From the NCBI GenBank assembly GCA_040289115.1, contig PSKS01000001.1, forward strand, positions 77,844-141,843: a stretch of 64,000 nucleotides of DNA, given 5' to 3'. Under the pieces are notes generated by a model. That model did not search any database, was not told the DNA's origin, and was given only the letters and a program-made list of their open reading frames with translations. Each line of letters begins with the position of its first letter. Position 1 is the stretch's first letter. The translations under genes were made by a program, and so were the position numbers. Below, piece after piece: positions 55,091 through 63,307 of this stretch. This DNA is from JAUQQI01 sp040289115. Its GTDB lineage: Bacteria > Chloroflexota > Dehalococcoidia > JAUQQI01.

Positions 55091-56505
55091 CCCTGCGGGT
55101 AAAACTCTTTTTAGCCTTTACTTTTGTAATTTTCGTCTGCCTGCTGCTGGCCGGGGCCGGCTTTTTGTGGGTGCTTCAGCACTACCAGTTTCAGGCCCGG
55201 GCGGCCCGCATCGCCGAGCTGAGCCGGCCGGTGGCCGTCCAGGTGGCCGTCCTGGAGCGGCAGGGCCAGTCCCCGGCCGCCATCGTCGACCTGATCCGGG
55301 AGGACGCCTCCGAGCTGGATATCCGGGTCCTGATCCTGGACGCCTCCGGCACGGTAGTGGCCGATACCGGCCGTGAATTCGAAGGCCGCCGCCTCGACCT
55401 GGCCTCAGGCGTCCGCTCGGCGGGGGCCGTCTGGGTGGAGGCCTGGGGCCACACCTTCGCGGTGGTCCCGACTGTCTCCGTGAGGCCTTTCCGGGGGGTA
55501 ACCAGCATTGTGGCGGTGGGCATCCCCAACTCCAGCCTGCGGGGCGGCTGGCTTACCCTGCTGCCCAGTCTGGGCCTGGCCGGGCTGGGGGCCCTCGGGG
55601 TATCGGCCGGCATTTCCTGGCTACTCGCCCGGTCCATCGCCCAGCCCTTGGCCGAGCTCACCCAGGCCGCCTCCCGGATGGCGGCCGGAGAGTTCGACCA
55701 GACGGTGCCCGTCCGGGGCACCCGGGAGACCGTCCAGCTGGCCGAGGCCTTTAACCAGATGAGCCAGCAGGTGAGCCGCTCCTACCGGACCCTTAAGAAC
55801 TTCCTGGCCGATGTCTCCCACGAGCTCCGGACGCCCCTCACCTCAGTTAAAGGGTTTGCTCAAGCCCTCACCGAGCAGGCGGTAACCTCCCCGGCCGAGG
55901 TGGCCCAGGTGGCCCGGATAATCCTGGAAGAGGCCGACCGGATGGACCGGCTGGTAAACGACCTGCTTTTCCTTTCCCGCCTGGAGGCCAACCAGGTGCC
56001 CTTCAACCCGGAGCCGGTGGACCTGACCGAGTTGGCCCGCACGTGCCTGCGCCGCTTCGAGCGGGAGGACCCCGGCAACCTACGCTTCGAGTTTGCGGCT
56101 GACGGGTCGGCCGAGGCCCTGGTCGACCCCATCCGGACGGAACAGGTTCTTACCAACCTACTTAAAAACGCCGTCCAGCACACCCCGGTCGGCGGGGTTG
56201 TCCGGGTGACGGTAGAGTCAGGGGCCTATCAACAGCGGCCTGGGGTCTGGGTTCGGGTCTTTAACAGTGGGTCCTTCATCCCCGAGGCGGAGCGGGAAAA
56301 GATCTTCCAACGCTTCTACCACCGGAATCACCATGGCCTGGGCCTGGGGCTGGCCATAAGCAAGGAGGTCGTTCAGGCCCAGGGGGGTATAATCCAGGTC
56401 GACAGCGACCCCCAGACAGGCACCGAATTCGCCATCTGGCACCCGGCCCCGGAACGATCCCCGGCCGAGGAGGGCAAACCCAAGCTGCTGGCGAGGAGAA
56501 ACTGA
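55087..56505 (+). CDS. PhoR-like sensor histidine kinase with HAMP domain
   Basis: 472 residues. N-terminal helix (LFLAFTFVIFVCLLLAGAGFLW), an extracytoplasmic sensor domain of about 130 residues, a second helix, HAMP (ARSIAQPLAELTQAASRMAAG), HisKA (DVSHELRTPLTSVKGFAQAL) and HATPase (NLLKNAVQHTPVGG; HGLGLGLAISKEVV). All catalytic boxes appear intact. The signal is unknown. Coupled to the regulator by a 4-nt overlap and followed after 1 nt by the efflux adaptor. Confidence 0.93.
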   Translation: MTLRVKLFLAFTFVIFVCLLLAGAGFLWVLQHYQFQARAARIAELSRPVAVQVAVLERQGQSPAAIVDLIREDASELDIRVLILDASGTVVADTGREFEGRRLDLASGVRSAGAVWVEAWGHTFAVVPTVSVRPFRGVTSIVAVGIPNSSLRGGWLTLLPSLGLAGLGALGVSAGISWLLARSIAQPLAELTQAASRMAAGEFDQTVPVRGTRETVQLAEAFNQMSQQVSRSYRTLKNFLADVSHELRTPLTSVKGFAQALTEQAVTSPAEVAQVARIILEEADRMDRLVNDLLFLSRLEANQVPFNPEPVDLTELARTCLRRFEREDPGNLRFEFAADGSAEALVDPIRTEQVLTNLLKNAVQHTPVGGVVRVTVESGAYQQRPGVWVRVFNSGSFIPEAEREKIFQRFYHRNHHGLGLGLAISKEVVQAQGGIIQVDSDPQTGTEFAIWHPAPERSPAEEGKPKLLARRN

Positions 56506-56506
56506 A

Positions 56507-58315
56507 ATGGCCGAAGCGGAAACGACCCTTGCCGGTAAGGTCAACGGCGTCTGGAAGTGGGTGCGGGGCAACCGCCTGCCCCTGGCCGTCGGCGTCCTGG
56601 TACTAACTGCTGTGGCCGCATATCTGGTCTACACCCAGGTGCTTAACCGGCCGGCTCAGACCGCCCAGCTTCAGACGGTCCCCGTCCAGCGGACGAACAT
56701 CCTGGCCACCGTTAACGCATCCGGAACTGTCGCCGCCACCAACCAGGCCAGGCTTACGTTTAAAACCGCCGGCATCGTCAAAGAGGTCTACGTGAAGGTT
56801 GGGGACACCGTTAAGCGGGGCGACCCCCTGGTTGCCCTGGATACCACCGACCTCCAGGCGCAGGTCACTCAGGCCGAGGCCAACGTAAATATCGCCCGCT
56901 TCAGGCTTCAGCAGTTACTCCAGCCCCCCAAGCCCGAAGAGATTCAGGCCCTGCAGGCCGCCTACGAATCGGCCGCTGCCAAATACGAGGCGGCCAGGGC
57001 GGCTCTGCCCACCCCGGAACAGCTTCAGGCGGCCCAAGCCAACTACGAGGCGGCCGTGGCCAAGTATCAAAACCTGCTGAACCCGCCCACGGCCGGCCAG
57101 GACTTGGCCGCCCTTCAGGCCCAGTACGACGCCGCCGTTGCCCGTCTGAACCAGCTGCTGGCCGGTCCCAACCCCAACGACGTGGCCGTCGCCAAGGCCC
57201 AGCTGGACCAGGCCAAGGTCCAGCTAGACCAGGCCCAGGCTGCCTACAACCGCATCAGCAGCCGCCGGGACGCCGCCGACCGGCCCGAAGCCAAGGCCTT
57301 GGCCCAGGCCCAGGCGGCTTACCAGGCCGCCCTAGCCGCCTATCAGGCAAAGACAGCCGGCCCCACGGAGGACCAGATCAAGGCCGCCCAGGCGCAGGTG
57401 GAGCAGGCGAAGCAGGCCCTGGAGGCGAAAAGGGCCCAACTTGCCGACCAGAGTCAGATCAAGGCGGCCGAGGCCGCGATGAACCAGGCCAAGCAGCAGC
57501 TGGAGCAGCTCCAGCAGGCTATCAACGAGCAGGCAAACCTTAAGGCGGCCGAGGCCGCGATGGTTCAGGCTAAGTCCCAACTGGATTTAAAGCTCAAAGG
57601 CCCAGACCCCAACGATATCGCCGTCGCCCAGGAGCAGGTCCGGCAGGCCGAGGCCAGCCTCCAGCAGGCCCGCAACAACCTGGAGAATGCCCTGCTGCGG
57701 GCCCCCTTCGACGGGGTGGTCGCGGCCGTCAACGTTAACCCCGGGGAACAAACAACCACGGCTGGGGGGGCAGTGGTGGTCCTGACGGACCTTTCGTCGT
57801 TGCGGGTGGACGTGAACATCGACGAAGCCGACATCGGCAAGGTGAAGGTTGGCCAGCAGGTGCGCATCACCAGTGACAACCTGCCCGGCCAGCAGTTCCA
57901 GGGGCGGGTTTCGGCTATAGCTCCCACCGCCACCATCCAGCAGGGGGTGGTTAACTACCAGGTCCAGGTTCAGGTCGAGGCCCGGCCTGGCCAGCCACTA
58001 CCCTTGAGGCCCGGGATGACGGTGCTGGTAAGCATCATCTACGACCAGCGTCAGAACGTCCTGGCCGTTCCTAACCGGGCTGTTCGGACCCAGGGCCGAA
58101 CCCGCTACGTGGAGGTGCTGGTGGACGGGGGCCGGACCGAGCGGCGGGACGTCCAGACCGGCCTGAGCAATGACCAGCTAACGGAGATCGTTTCGGGCCT
58201 TAAGGAGGGGGACCGGGTGGTGATCCCTGGAACCACTACCGCCCAGCCCCGGGTTCCGACCGGCGGCTTCGGCGGACCGGGCGGCTTCGGCGGACCGCCG
58301 CCGGGTGGGCGGTGA
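56507..58315 (+). CDS. HlyD/MacA-type periplasmic adaptor subunit
   Basis: 602 residues, about 200 longer than usual MacA. One N-terminal anchor helix (LPLAVGVLVLTAVAAYLVYT), a biotinyl-lipoyl-like hairpin (GTVAATNQARLTFKTAGIVKEV), a very long coiled coil rich in Ala/Gln heptads (about residues 120-400), then NALLRAPFDGVVAAVNVNPG and beta-barrel domains. The tail is Gly-rich (GGFGGPGGFGGPPPGG). The long coiled coil suggests a tall adaptor able to span a thick envelope layer. It links to the MacB-like ATPase and permease that follow. Confidence 0.9.
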   Translation: MAEAETTLAGKVNGVWKWVRGNRLPLAVGVLVLTAVAAYLVYTQVLNRPAQTAQLQTVPVQRTNILATVNASGTVAATNQARLTFKTAGIVKEVYVKVGDTVKRGDPLVALDTTDLQAQVTQAEANVNIARFRLQQLLQPPKPEEIQALQAAYESAAAKYEAARAALPTPEQLQAAQANYEAAVAKYQNLLNPPTAGQDLAALQAQYDAAVARLNQLLAGPNPNDVAVAKAQLDQAKVQLDQAQAAYNRISSRRDAADRPEAKALAQAQAAYQAALAAYQAKTAGPTEDQIKAAQAQVEQAKQALEAKRAQLADQSQIKAAEAAMNQAKQQLEQLQQAINEQANLKAAEAAMVQAKSQLDLKLKGPDPNDIAVAQEQVRQAEASLQQARNNLENALLRAPFDGVVAAVNVNPGEQTTTAGGAVVVLTDLSSLRVDVNIDEADIGKVKVGQQVRITSDNLPGQQFQGRVSAIAPTATIQQGVVNYQVQVQVEARPGQPLPLRPGMTVLVSIIYDQRQNVLAVPNRAVRTQGRTRYVEVLVDGGRTERRDVQTGLSNDQLTEIVSGLKEGDRVVIPGTTTAQPRVPTGGFGGPGGFGGPPPGGR

Positions 58316-59057
58316 GGTGTCGGCCGTGCCGCCCTTAATTCTACTTCAGGACGTGACCAAGGTTTACAGCCTCGGGCAGGTGGAGGTCACCGCTCTGGCC
58401 GGGGTGAGCCTTGAAGTCAACTCCGGGGAGCTGGTGGCCATTATGGGCCCCTCGGGTTCGGGGAAATCCACCCTGATGAACATTCTGGGCTGCCTAGACC
58501 AGCCGACCTCCGGTCGCTACCTCCTGGAGGGCACCGACGTTGGTCGCCTTTCGGACGACGAACTGGCCCTGATCCGCAACCGCAAAATCGGCTTCGTTTT
58601 CCAGAGTTTTAATCTTTTGCCTCGACTGCGGGCGGTGGAGCAGGTGGAGCTGCCGATGATTTACGCCGGGATTCCCCGCCCGGTTCGCCGGCGGCGGGCT
58701 GTGGAGTTGCTGGAGCTGGTGGGCCTGGGTGACCGGCTGGACCACCGGCCGACCCAGCTTTCGGGGGGCCAGCAGCAGCGGGTGGCCATTGCCCGGGCCC
58801 TGGCCAACAACCCAAGCCTCATCCTGGCCGACGAGCCGACGGGCAACCTCGATTCCCGATCCAGCGCCGAGATTCTGGCGGTGCTCCAGCGCCTCAACCG
58901 GGAGCGGGGTGTGACGGTCATCATTGTCACCCACGAGGCCGACATTGCCCACCATACCCGGCGCATCGTCCAGATGCGGGACGGGCTTATCGTCCGGGAC
59001 GAGCCCAACCTTAACCCCGTCGACGCCGAGACTGCCCTGGGGAAGAAGACGGCATGA
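58305..59057 (+). CDS. MacB-type ABC transporter ATPase
   Basis: 250 residues. Walker A GPSGSGKST, Q-loop FVFQSFNLLPRL, signature LSGGQQQRVAIARAL, Walker B LILADEPTGNLDS and switch His VIIVTHEAD, all intact. Belongs to the LolD/MacB family. The GTG at 58305 overlaps the adaptor by 11 nt; GTG at 58317 or 58326 are also in frame and may be the true start. Coupled to the permease by ATGA. Confidence 0.95.
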   Translation: MGGEVSAVPPLILLQDVTKVYSLGQVEVTALAGVSLEVNSGELVAIMGPSGSGKSTLMNILGCLDQPTSGRYLLEGTDVGRLSDDELALIRNRKIGFVFQSFNLLPRLRAVEQVELPMIYAGIPRPVRRRRAVELLELVGLGDRLDHRPTQLSGGQQQRVAIARALANNPSLILADEPTGNLDSRSSAEILAVLQRLNRERGVTVIIVTHEADIAHHTRRIVQMRDGLIVRDEPNLNPVDAETALGKKTA

Positions 59058-60304
59058 CCAAGTATTTAGACCTTTTCCTTACGGCCCTGCAAGCCCTTTC
59101 GGTCAACCGGCTGCGGACCTTTCTTACGGTGCTGGGTATCGTTATCGGCGTGGGTTCGGTGATTGCCATGGTTTCCGTCGGCCGGGGGGCCAACGAGCAG
59201 ATCACGGCCCGGATTCAGAACATCGGTACCAACTTGCTTTTCATTGGACCGGGGCAGGTCCAGCAAGGGGGACTGGCCCTGGGCTTCGGCTCGGCCCAGA
59301 CCTTAACCTATGATGACGCCGTCGCCCTGAATAGCGAGCCGGAGCTCCTTTCGATGATCACCGCGGCCGTCCCCTTTAACCAGACCTTCCGGCAGGTGGT
59401 GGGGAACGGGACCAACTGGAACACCCGGGTCATCGGCACGACCCCAGATTACTGGTGGGTGCGCAACTACCAGCTTGCGGCCGGCGAATTCTTTAACCAG
59501 CAGCAGTTCGACGCGGCCTCGGCCGTGGCCATCCTTGGGGCGGACGTGGCCGACCAGCTCTTTCCCGAGTCGGACCCCATTGGCCAGAACATCCGGATCG
59601 GCCAGGCGACCTTCCGAGTTATCGGCGTCTTTGCCCGGAAGGGGGCCGGGGCCCTGGGTAACGAAGACGATGTGGTCGTTATACCCCTGACCACCTTTTT
59701 CCGAAGCATTACCCGGCAGGTGGCGGCCCGGGGCGGCTCCCCAACGGTCAACACCATCATTGTCCAGGTGGCCGAGCGGGACCGGATGCAAGATGCCATC
59801 GAGGCCATCGGAGCCATCTTGCGTCAGCGGCACCGGGTCAGCCAGGACGACTTTATCATCCGGAGCCAGGAGGATATGTTGGCCCTGGCCAACCAGATAA
59901 CGGGCATCTTCACCCTCCTGCTGGGCTCCATCGCCGGCATCTCCCTGGTGGTTGGGGGCATCGGCATCATGAACATCATGCTCGTGTCCGTGACCGAACG
60001 GACCCGGGAGATCGGCATCCGCAAGGCGGTGGGGGCCAGGCGCAGGGAAATCCTCTATCAATTCCTTACCGAGGCGGTGGTGGTGAGCGTGACCGGGGGC
60101 CTGCTGGGGATCCTGCTGGGATTCGGCCTTTCCAGGCTTATAAGCACCTTTGAGATTAACGGCCAGAGAATTCCGACCCTGGTGTCCCCCGACGCCATCC
60201 TGCTGGCCGTGGGGGTTTCGGCCATTATCGGCCTTTTCTTCGGGATCTACCCGGCCGCCCGGGCGGCCCGATTGAACCCCATCGAGGCGCTGCGCTATGA
60301 ATAG
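59054..60304 (+). CDS. MacB-type ABC transporter permease (FtsX-like)
   Basis: 416 residues. One N-terminal helix (LRTFLTVLGIVIGVGSVIAMVS), a large periplasmic MacB_PCD domain (GRGANEQITARIQNIGTNLLFI and on), then three C-terminal helices with the FtsX motif ERTREIGIRKAVGARRREIL and YPAARAARLNPIEALRYE at the end. With the adaptor and ATPase it forms a tripartite-like mechanotransmitting exporter, in a cell envelope whose type is not known from this window. Confidence 0.95.
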   Translation: MTKYLDLFLTALQALSVNRLRTFLTVLGIVIGVGSVIAMVSVGRGANEQITARIQNIGTNLLFIGPGQVQQGGLALGFGSAQTLTYDDAVALNSEPELLSMITAAVPFNQTFRQVVGNGTNWNTRVIGTTPDYWWVRNYQLAAGEFFNQQQFDAASAVAILGADVADQLFPESDPIGQNIRIGQATFRVIGVFARKGAGALGNEDDVVVIPLTTFFRSITRQVAARGGSPTVNTIIVQVAERDRMQDAIEAIGAILRQRHRVSQDDFIIRSQEDMLALANQITGIFTLLLGSIAGISLVVGGIGIMNIMLVSVTERTREIGIRKAVGARRREILYQFLTEAVVVSVTGGLLGILLGFGLSRLISTFEINGQRIPTLVSPDAILLAVGVSAIIGLFFGIYPAARAARLNPIEALRYE

Positions 60305-61028
60305 GTGGTCCATCATCCTCGGATCGACCCTTGGGCTTTTACTTTTCGGGGCCCTACTTGGCGGCCAGAGCCGGGCGGACATCCGAACCCAGGACCTCAT
60401 CGCCACCCTGACCCCGGTCCAGGACACGACTATCTTTTCGGGCTCCCCAAACAGCAACCGCGGTGGCAGCGACGCGACCGACCTCTGGGTGGGTGATGGG
60501 GGCCCCTTTGGGGAGGAGCGGGTCCTTATCCAGTTTTCCCTGAGCACTGTGCCCGTAAGCGTCACCATCCAGCAAGCCCTGCTTCAGCTTACCCTGGACC
60601 AGGTGGCCACCGGTTATTCGCCCCAGCCCCTGAGCATCAGCATCCACCGGGTGACTCAGTCCTGGGCCGAGGCCACCACCTGGAGTCAGATGGCCAACAA
60701 TTTTGCCGAAAGCTACGCCACTGTCACTGTGGGCGACACGTCGGCCTGCGCCTTTGACATCACCAGGCTAGTACGGGCCTGGCGGGCGTATGATGCCGGC
60801 CAGGGCGGGTTCCAGAACTTCGGCCTGATGGTGAAAGCTACTGCCTTTGTGCCGGGCATCCAGAAGATTTTCTTCTCCCGGGAGGCCAAGACCCAGGGGG
60901 TTCCGGGGGCCCAGCCGCCGACCCTGCAGATTTTCTCCGGCCCGCCGGCTCCGCTCCCACCGTCCCCACCGGTCCTGCCCAACCGGCTATTCCTGCCGCT
61001 GGTGAGCCAGGCGGCTACCTGCCCGTAG
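60297..61028 (+). CDS. Secreted DNRLRE-domain protein
   Basis: 243 residues, start overlapping the permease by 8 nt. Signal peptide/anchor at the N-terminus (IILGSTLGLLLFGALLGG), then a DNRLRE-type beta-sandwich (VQDTTIFSGSPNSNRGGSD; VLIQFSLSTVPVSVTIQQA; FDITRLVRAWRAYD). A Pro-rich tail ends PVLPNRLFLPLVSQ. Tails with an 'LPLV' motif after Pro-rich linkers are common on Chloroflexota surface proteins (from my general knowledge). Its place in the operon makes it a candidate cargo or surface partner of the exporter. Confidence 0.8.
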   Translation: MNRWSIILGSTLGLLLFGALLGGQSRADIRTQDLIATLTPVQDTTIFSGSPNSNRGGSDATDLWVGDGGPFGEERVLIQFSLSTVPVSVTIQQALLQLTLDQVATGYSPQPLSISIHRVTQSWAEATTWSQMANNFAESYATVTVGDTSACAFDITRLVRAWRAYDAGQGGFQNFGLMVKATAFVPGIQKIFFSREAKTQGVPGAQPPTLQIFSGPPAPLPPSPPVLPNRLFLPLVSQAATCP

Positions 61029-62001
61029 GGGTACCGAGTTCTGCCAGGACTTCGGGGCCGCTATCCAAAAAGGCCCGGATTAGCCTGACCCAGTCGGCTA
61101 CCATTTCGGGTCGGCCTGAACCAAGTCGGACGAGGGCGTAATGCAACACCTGAATCAGGGTTCGGCCCACGTGGACCCGAACCCGGGACCATTCGGCCAG
61201 GCCCCCTTGCCGGTAAGCCTGCCAGAAGGCCGCCGCCCCCACGGCCCCGGCGGCAAAACTTCCGGTGCGAAAGTACGACATACTTAAAAGTTGGCCGACG
61301 GCGTGGCCCACGTCGAAGGCCGGTTCCCGAAGGCCGAAGGCTTCGAAATCCACCACCGTGGTAAGCCCAGGGCTTAAAAAGACTTGCTTCGGGTGGTAAT
61401 CCCCGTGGGCGGGTACCGGCGAGCCGCGGTAGGCTGTGAGCAGGTCTGCCAGCCGGTCGGCAACCGACTTCAGGGAGGCAGTTACCTCGGGATACATCTT
61501 CGCCAGTTCGGCCGCCTGAGCACAGGTTGCGTCGGGGTCTGGGCGAATAAGGTCGGCCTCAACCGCCAGACTTTGAAACCGCCGAAGCCAGCCGGCCGCC
61601 CGCCTTGAGGCGGCGGCCAGTTGACCCGGCCGGCCCTGAAGGTATTCTACCCACAAGGTACCCGGTGCCGCCCCCTCCAGCAGGGCCTTTGGGCCCGGGG
61701 CATACCCGTAGGGGCGGGGTACCTGGTAGCGGCCGGGTGGCCTCAAACCGGCGACCCAGAGGTGACGGAGGGCTTCTAGCTCGGCCAGGCCCCGGCCGTC
61801 CGGGTCAACTTTGGCAACGACTTGGGCTGTCCGGGTCTTGCCTTCCCCCTTGGCGCGGTAGCCGACCCGGATAAAGACAAACCATTTGCGGCGGTGGCGG
61901 AGCACCCCGACAATCCCGGCGGAGCAGACCTGCCAGCGGCCGGTTGCGACCTCCGGAATGGCGGCCAAAAGCTCTTCGGTTTGACACCAAATGGCGGTCA
62001 T
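61015..62001 (-). CDS. Phosphotransferase-fold (APH-like) protein
   Basis: 328 residues. Kinase-like fold of the aminoglycoside phosphotransferase/choline kinase group. Seen: VVAKVDPDGRGLAELEALRHLW (Lys and Glu), catalytic loop VPAHGDYHPKQVFLS (HGDxHxxQ), and VVDFEAFGLREPAFDVGHAV (metal Asp). A maltokinase or stress-related kinase are options; no substrate is shown. The ATG at 62001 is chosen; TATATT lies upstream. It overlaps the DNRLRE gene end by 14 nt. Confidence 0.75.
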   Translation of the reverse strand: MTAIWCQTEELLAAIPEVATGRWQVCSAGIVGVLRHRRKWFVFIRVGYRAKGEGKTRTAQVVAKVDPDGRGLAELEALRHLWVAGLRPPGRYQVPRPYGYAPGPKALLEGAAPGTLWVEYLQGRPGQLAAASRRAAGWLRRFQSLAVEADLIRPDPDATCAQAAELAKMYPEVTASLKSVADRLADLLTAYRGSPVPAHGDYHPKQVFLSPGLTTVVDFEAFGLREPAFDVGHAVGQLLSMSYFRTGSFAAGAVGAAAFWQAYRQGGLAEWSRVRVHVGRTLIQVLHYALVRLGSGRPEMVADWVRLIRAFLDSGPEVLAELGTPTGR

Positions 62002-62064
62002 AATATATATTCTGGGAGTTGAAGGGAGGCCGGCAGATAGACGGCCGGTCCGGCAGAATATAGT

Positions 62065-63282
62065 ATGCCCGGTCCGCTGGAAGGCGTAAAGGTTTTGGAA
62101 ATCGCCAACTGGGTGGCTGGCCCCTCGGCCTGCGCCATCCTCTCTGAGCTGGGCGCCGACGTCATCAAGGTGGAGCCCCCTGAGACCGGCGACGCCATGC
62201 GCGGTATTACCACTTCCCGCCGGGGTGTCGTTCCCTACACTGGAGGCGTAAACGTGGCCATCGAGCAGGACAACCGGGGCAAGCGCAGCATTGCGGTGGA
62301 CCTTTCCCGCCCGGAAGGCCAGGAGGTCGTCCACCGGTTGGCGGCCCGCTCTGACGTGCTGGTGACCAATCTGATTCCCCAGCGACGGGAGCGCTACCGG
62401 CTCCGGTATGAGGACCTGGCGCCCCAAAATCCCAGGCTCATCTACGTGGCCCTTACCGGTTACGGGCCCGAGGGGCCGGACCGGGACCGGCCGGGCTTTG
62501 ACTATGCGGCCTTCTGGGCCCGGTCGGGGATCATGGCCACCCTAGGGGAACCGGATGCGCCCCCGGTGCAGCAGCGGCCGGGTATGGGCGACCATACAAC
62601 CTCCCTGGCCATCGTTTCGGCGGTGGCCGTTGCCCTCTACGAGCGGGAAAAGTCGGGTTTGGGTCAGCAGGTAGACTGCGCCCTCTTCCACACGGGACTC
62701 TGGGTCCTATCGATGGATGTGGTGGCGGCCCTTAAGGAACGGGCGGCCGTCGAGCGGGTGTCCCGGAAAGAGGTTACCAATCCCCTGTTTAACTACTACC
62801 GGACGGCCGATGGCAAATGGATTCAGCTGGTGATGCCGGTGTCGGACCCGTTCTGGCCTGGGGTCTGCCGGGCCCTGGGGCTTGCCGAGCTTATCGACGA
62901 CCCCCGTTTTTCCAGCCACGGCCGGCGGATGGAGAACTGTCGGGAGCTCATTAAAATCTTCGAGGAGCGGTTTTTGAGCCTGCCCCGGGCCGAGTGGGGC
63001 GAGCGGCTGGATGCCGAGGGGTGCATCTGGGCGCCCGTTCAGACCCTGGATGAGGTAATCGAGGATCCCCAGGCCCACGCCAACGGCTATTTTGTGACCT
63101 TAAAGCACCCCAGCGGCGAAGATTATCAGGTGGTGGCGGCGCCGCTGAAGTTCCGCCGGACGCCGGGGCAGGTGAAAGGTCCGGCTCCTGAAGTTGGGCA
63201 GGATACCGAGCTCATCTTACTGGAGCTCGGCTACGAGTGGGACCAGATCGAACGGCTTAAAGCCGACCGGGTCATCATCTAA
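62065..63282 (+). CDS. CaiB/BaiF family CoA-transferase
   Basis: 405 residues, class III CoA-transferase. Moves CoA between acids, for example from succinyl-CoA. Seen: LEGVKVLEIANWVAGPSACAILSELGADVIKVEPP as adjoining motifs, NRGKRSIAVDLSRPEG, LTGYGPEGPDRDRPGFDYAAFW and GDHTTSLAIVSAV; the catalytic Asp is probably in the GMGDHTT loop. ATG 62065 lies directly after TATAGT, so the mRNA leader would be very short or the promoter lies elsewhere. It precedes a branched-chain amino-acid-type binding protein, suggesting uptake and activation of an organic acid. Confidence 0.92.
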   Translation: MPGPLEGVKVLEIANWVAGPSACAILSELGADVIKVEPPETGDAMRGITTSRRGVVPYTGGVNVAIEQDNRGKRSIAVDLSRPEGQEVVHRLAARSDVLVTNLIPQRRERYRLRYEDLAPQNPRLIYVALTGYGPEGPDRDRPGFDYAAFWARSGIMATLGEPDAPPVQQRPGMGDHTTSLAIVSAVAVALYEREKSGLGQQVDCALFHTGLWVLSMDVVAALKERAAVERVSRKEVTNPLFNYYRTADGKWIQLVMPVSDPFWPGVCRALGLAELIDDPRFSSHGRRMENCRELIKIFEERFLSLPRAEWGERLDAEGCIWAPVQTLDEVIEDPQAHANGYFVTLKHPSGEDYQVVAAPLKFRRTPGQVKGPAPEVGQDTELILLELGYEWDQIERLKADRVII

Positions 63283-63307
63283 AACCTACACCAAGGAGGG
63301 GTATAAA

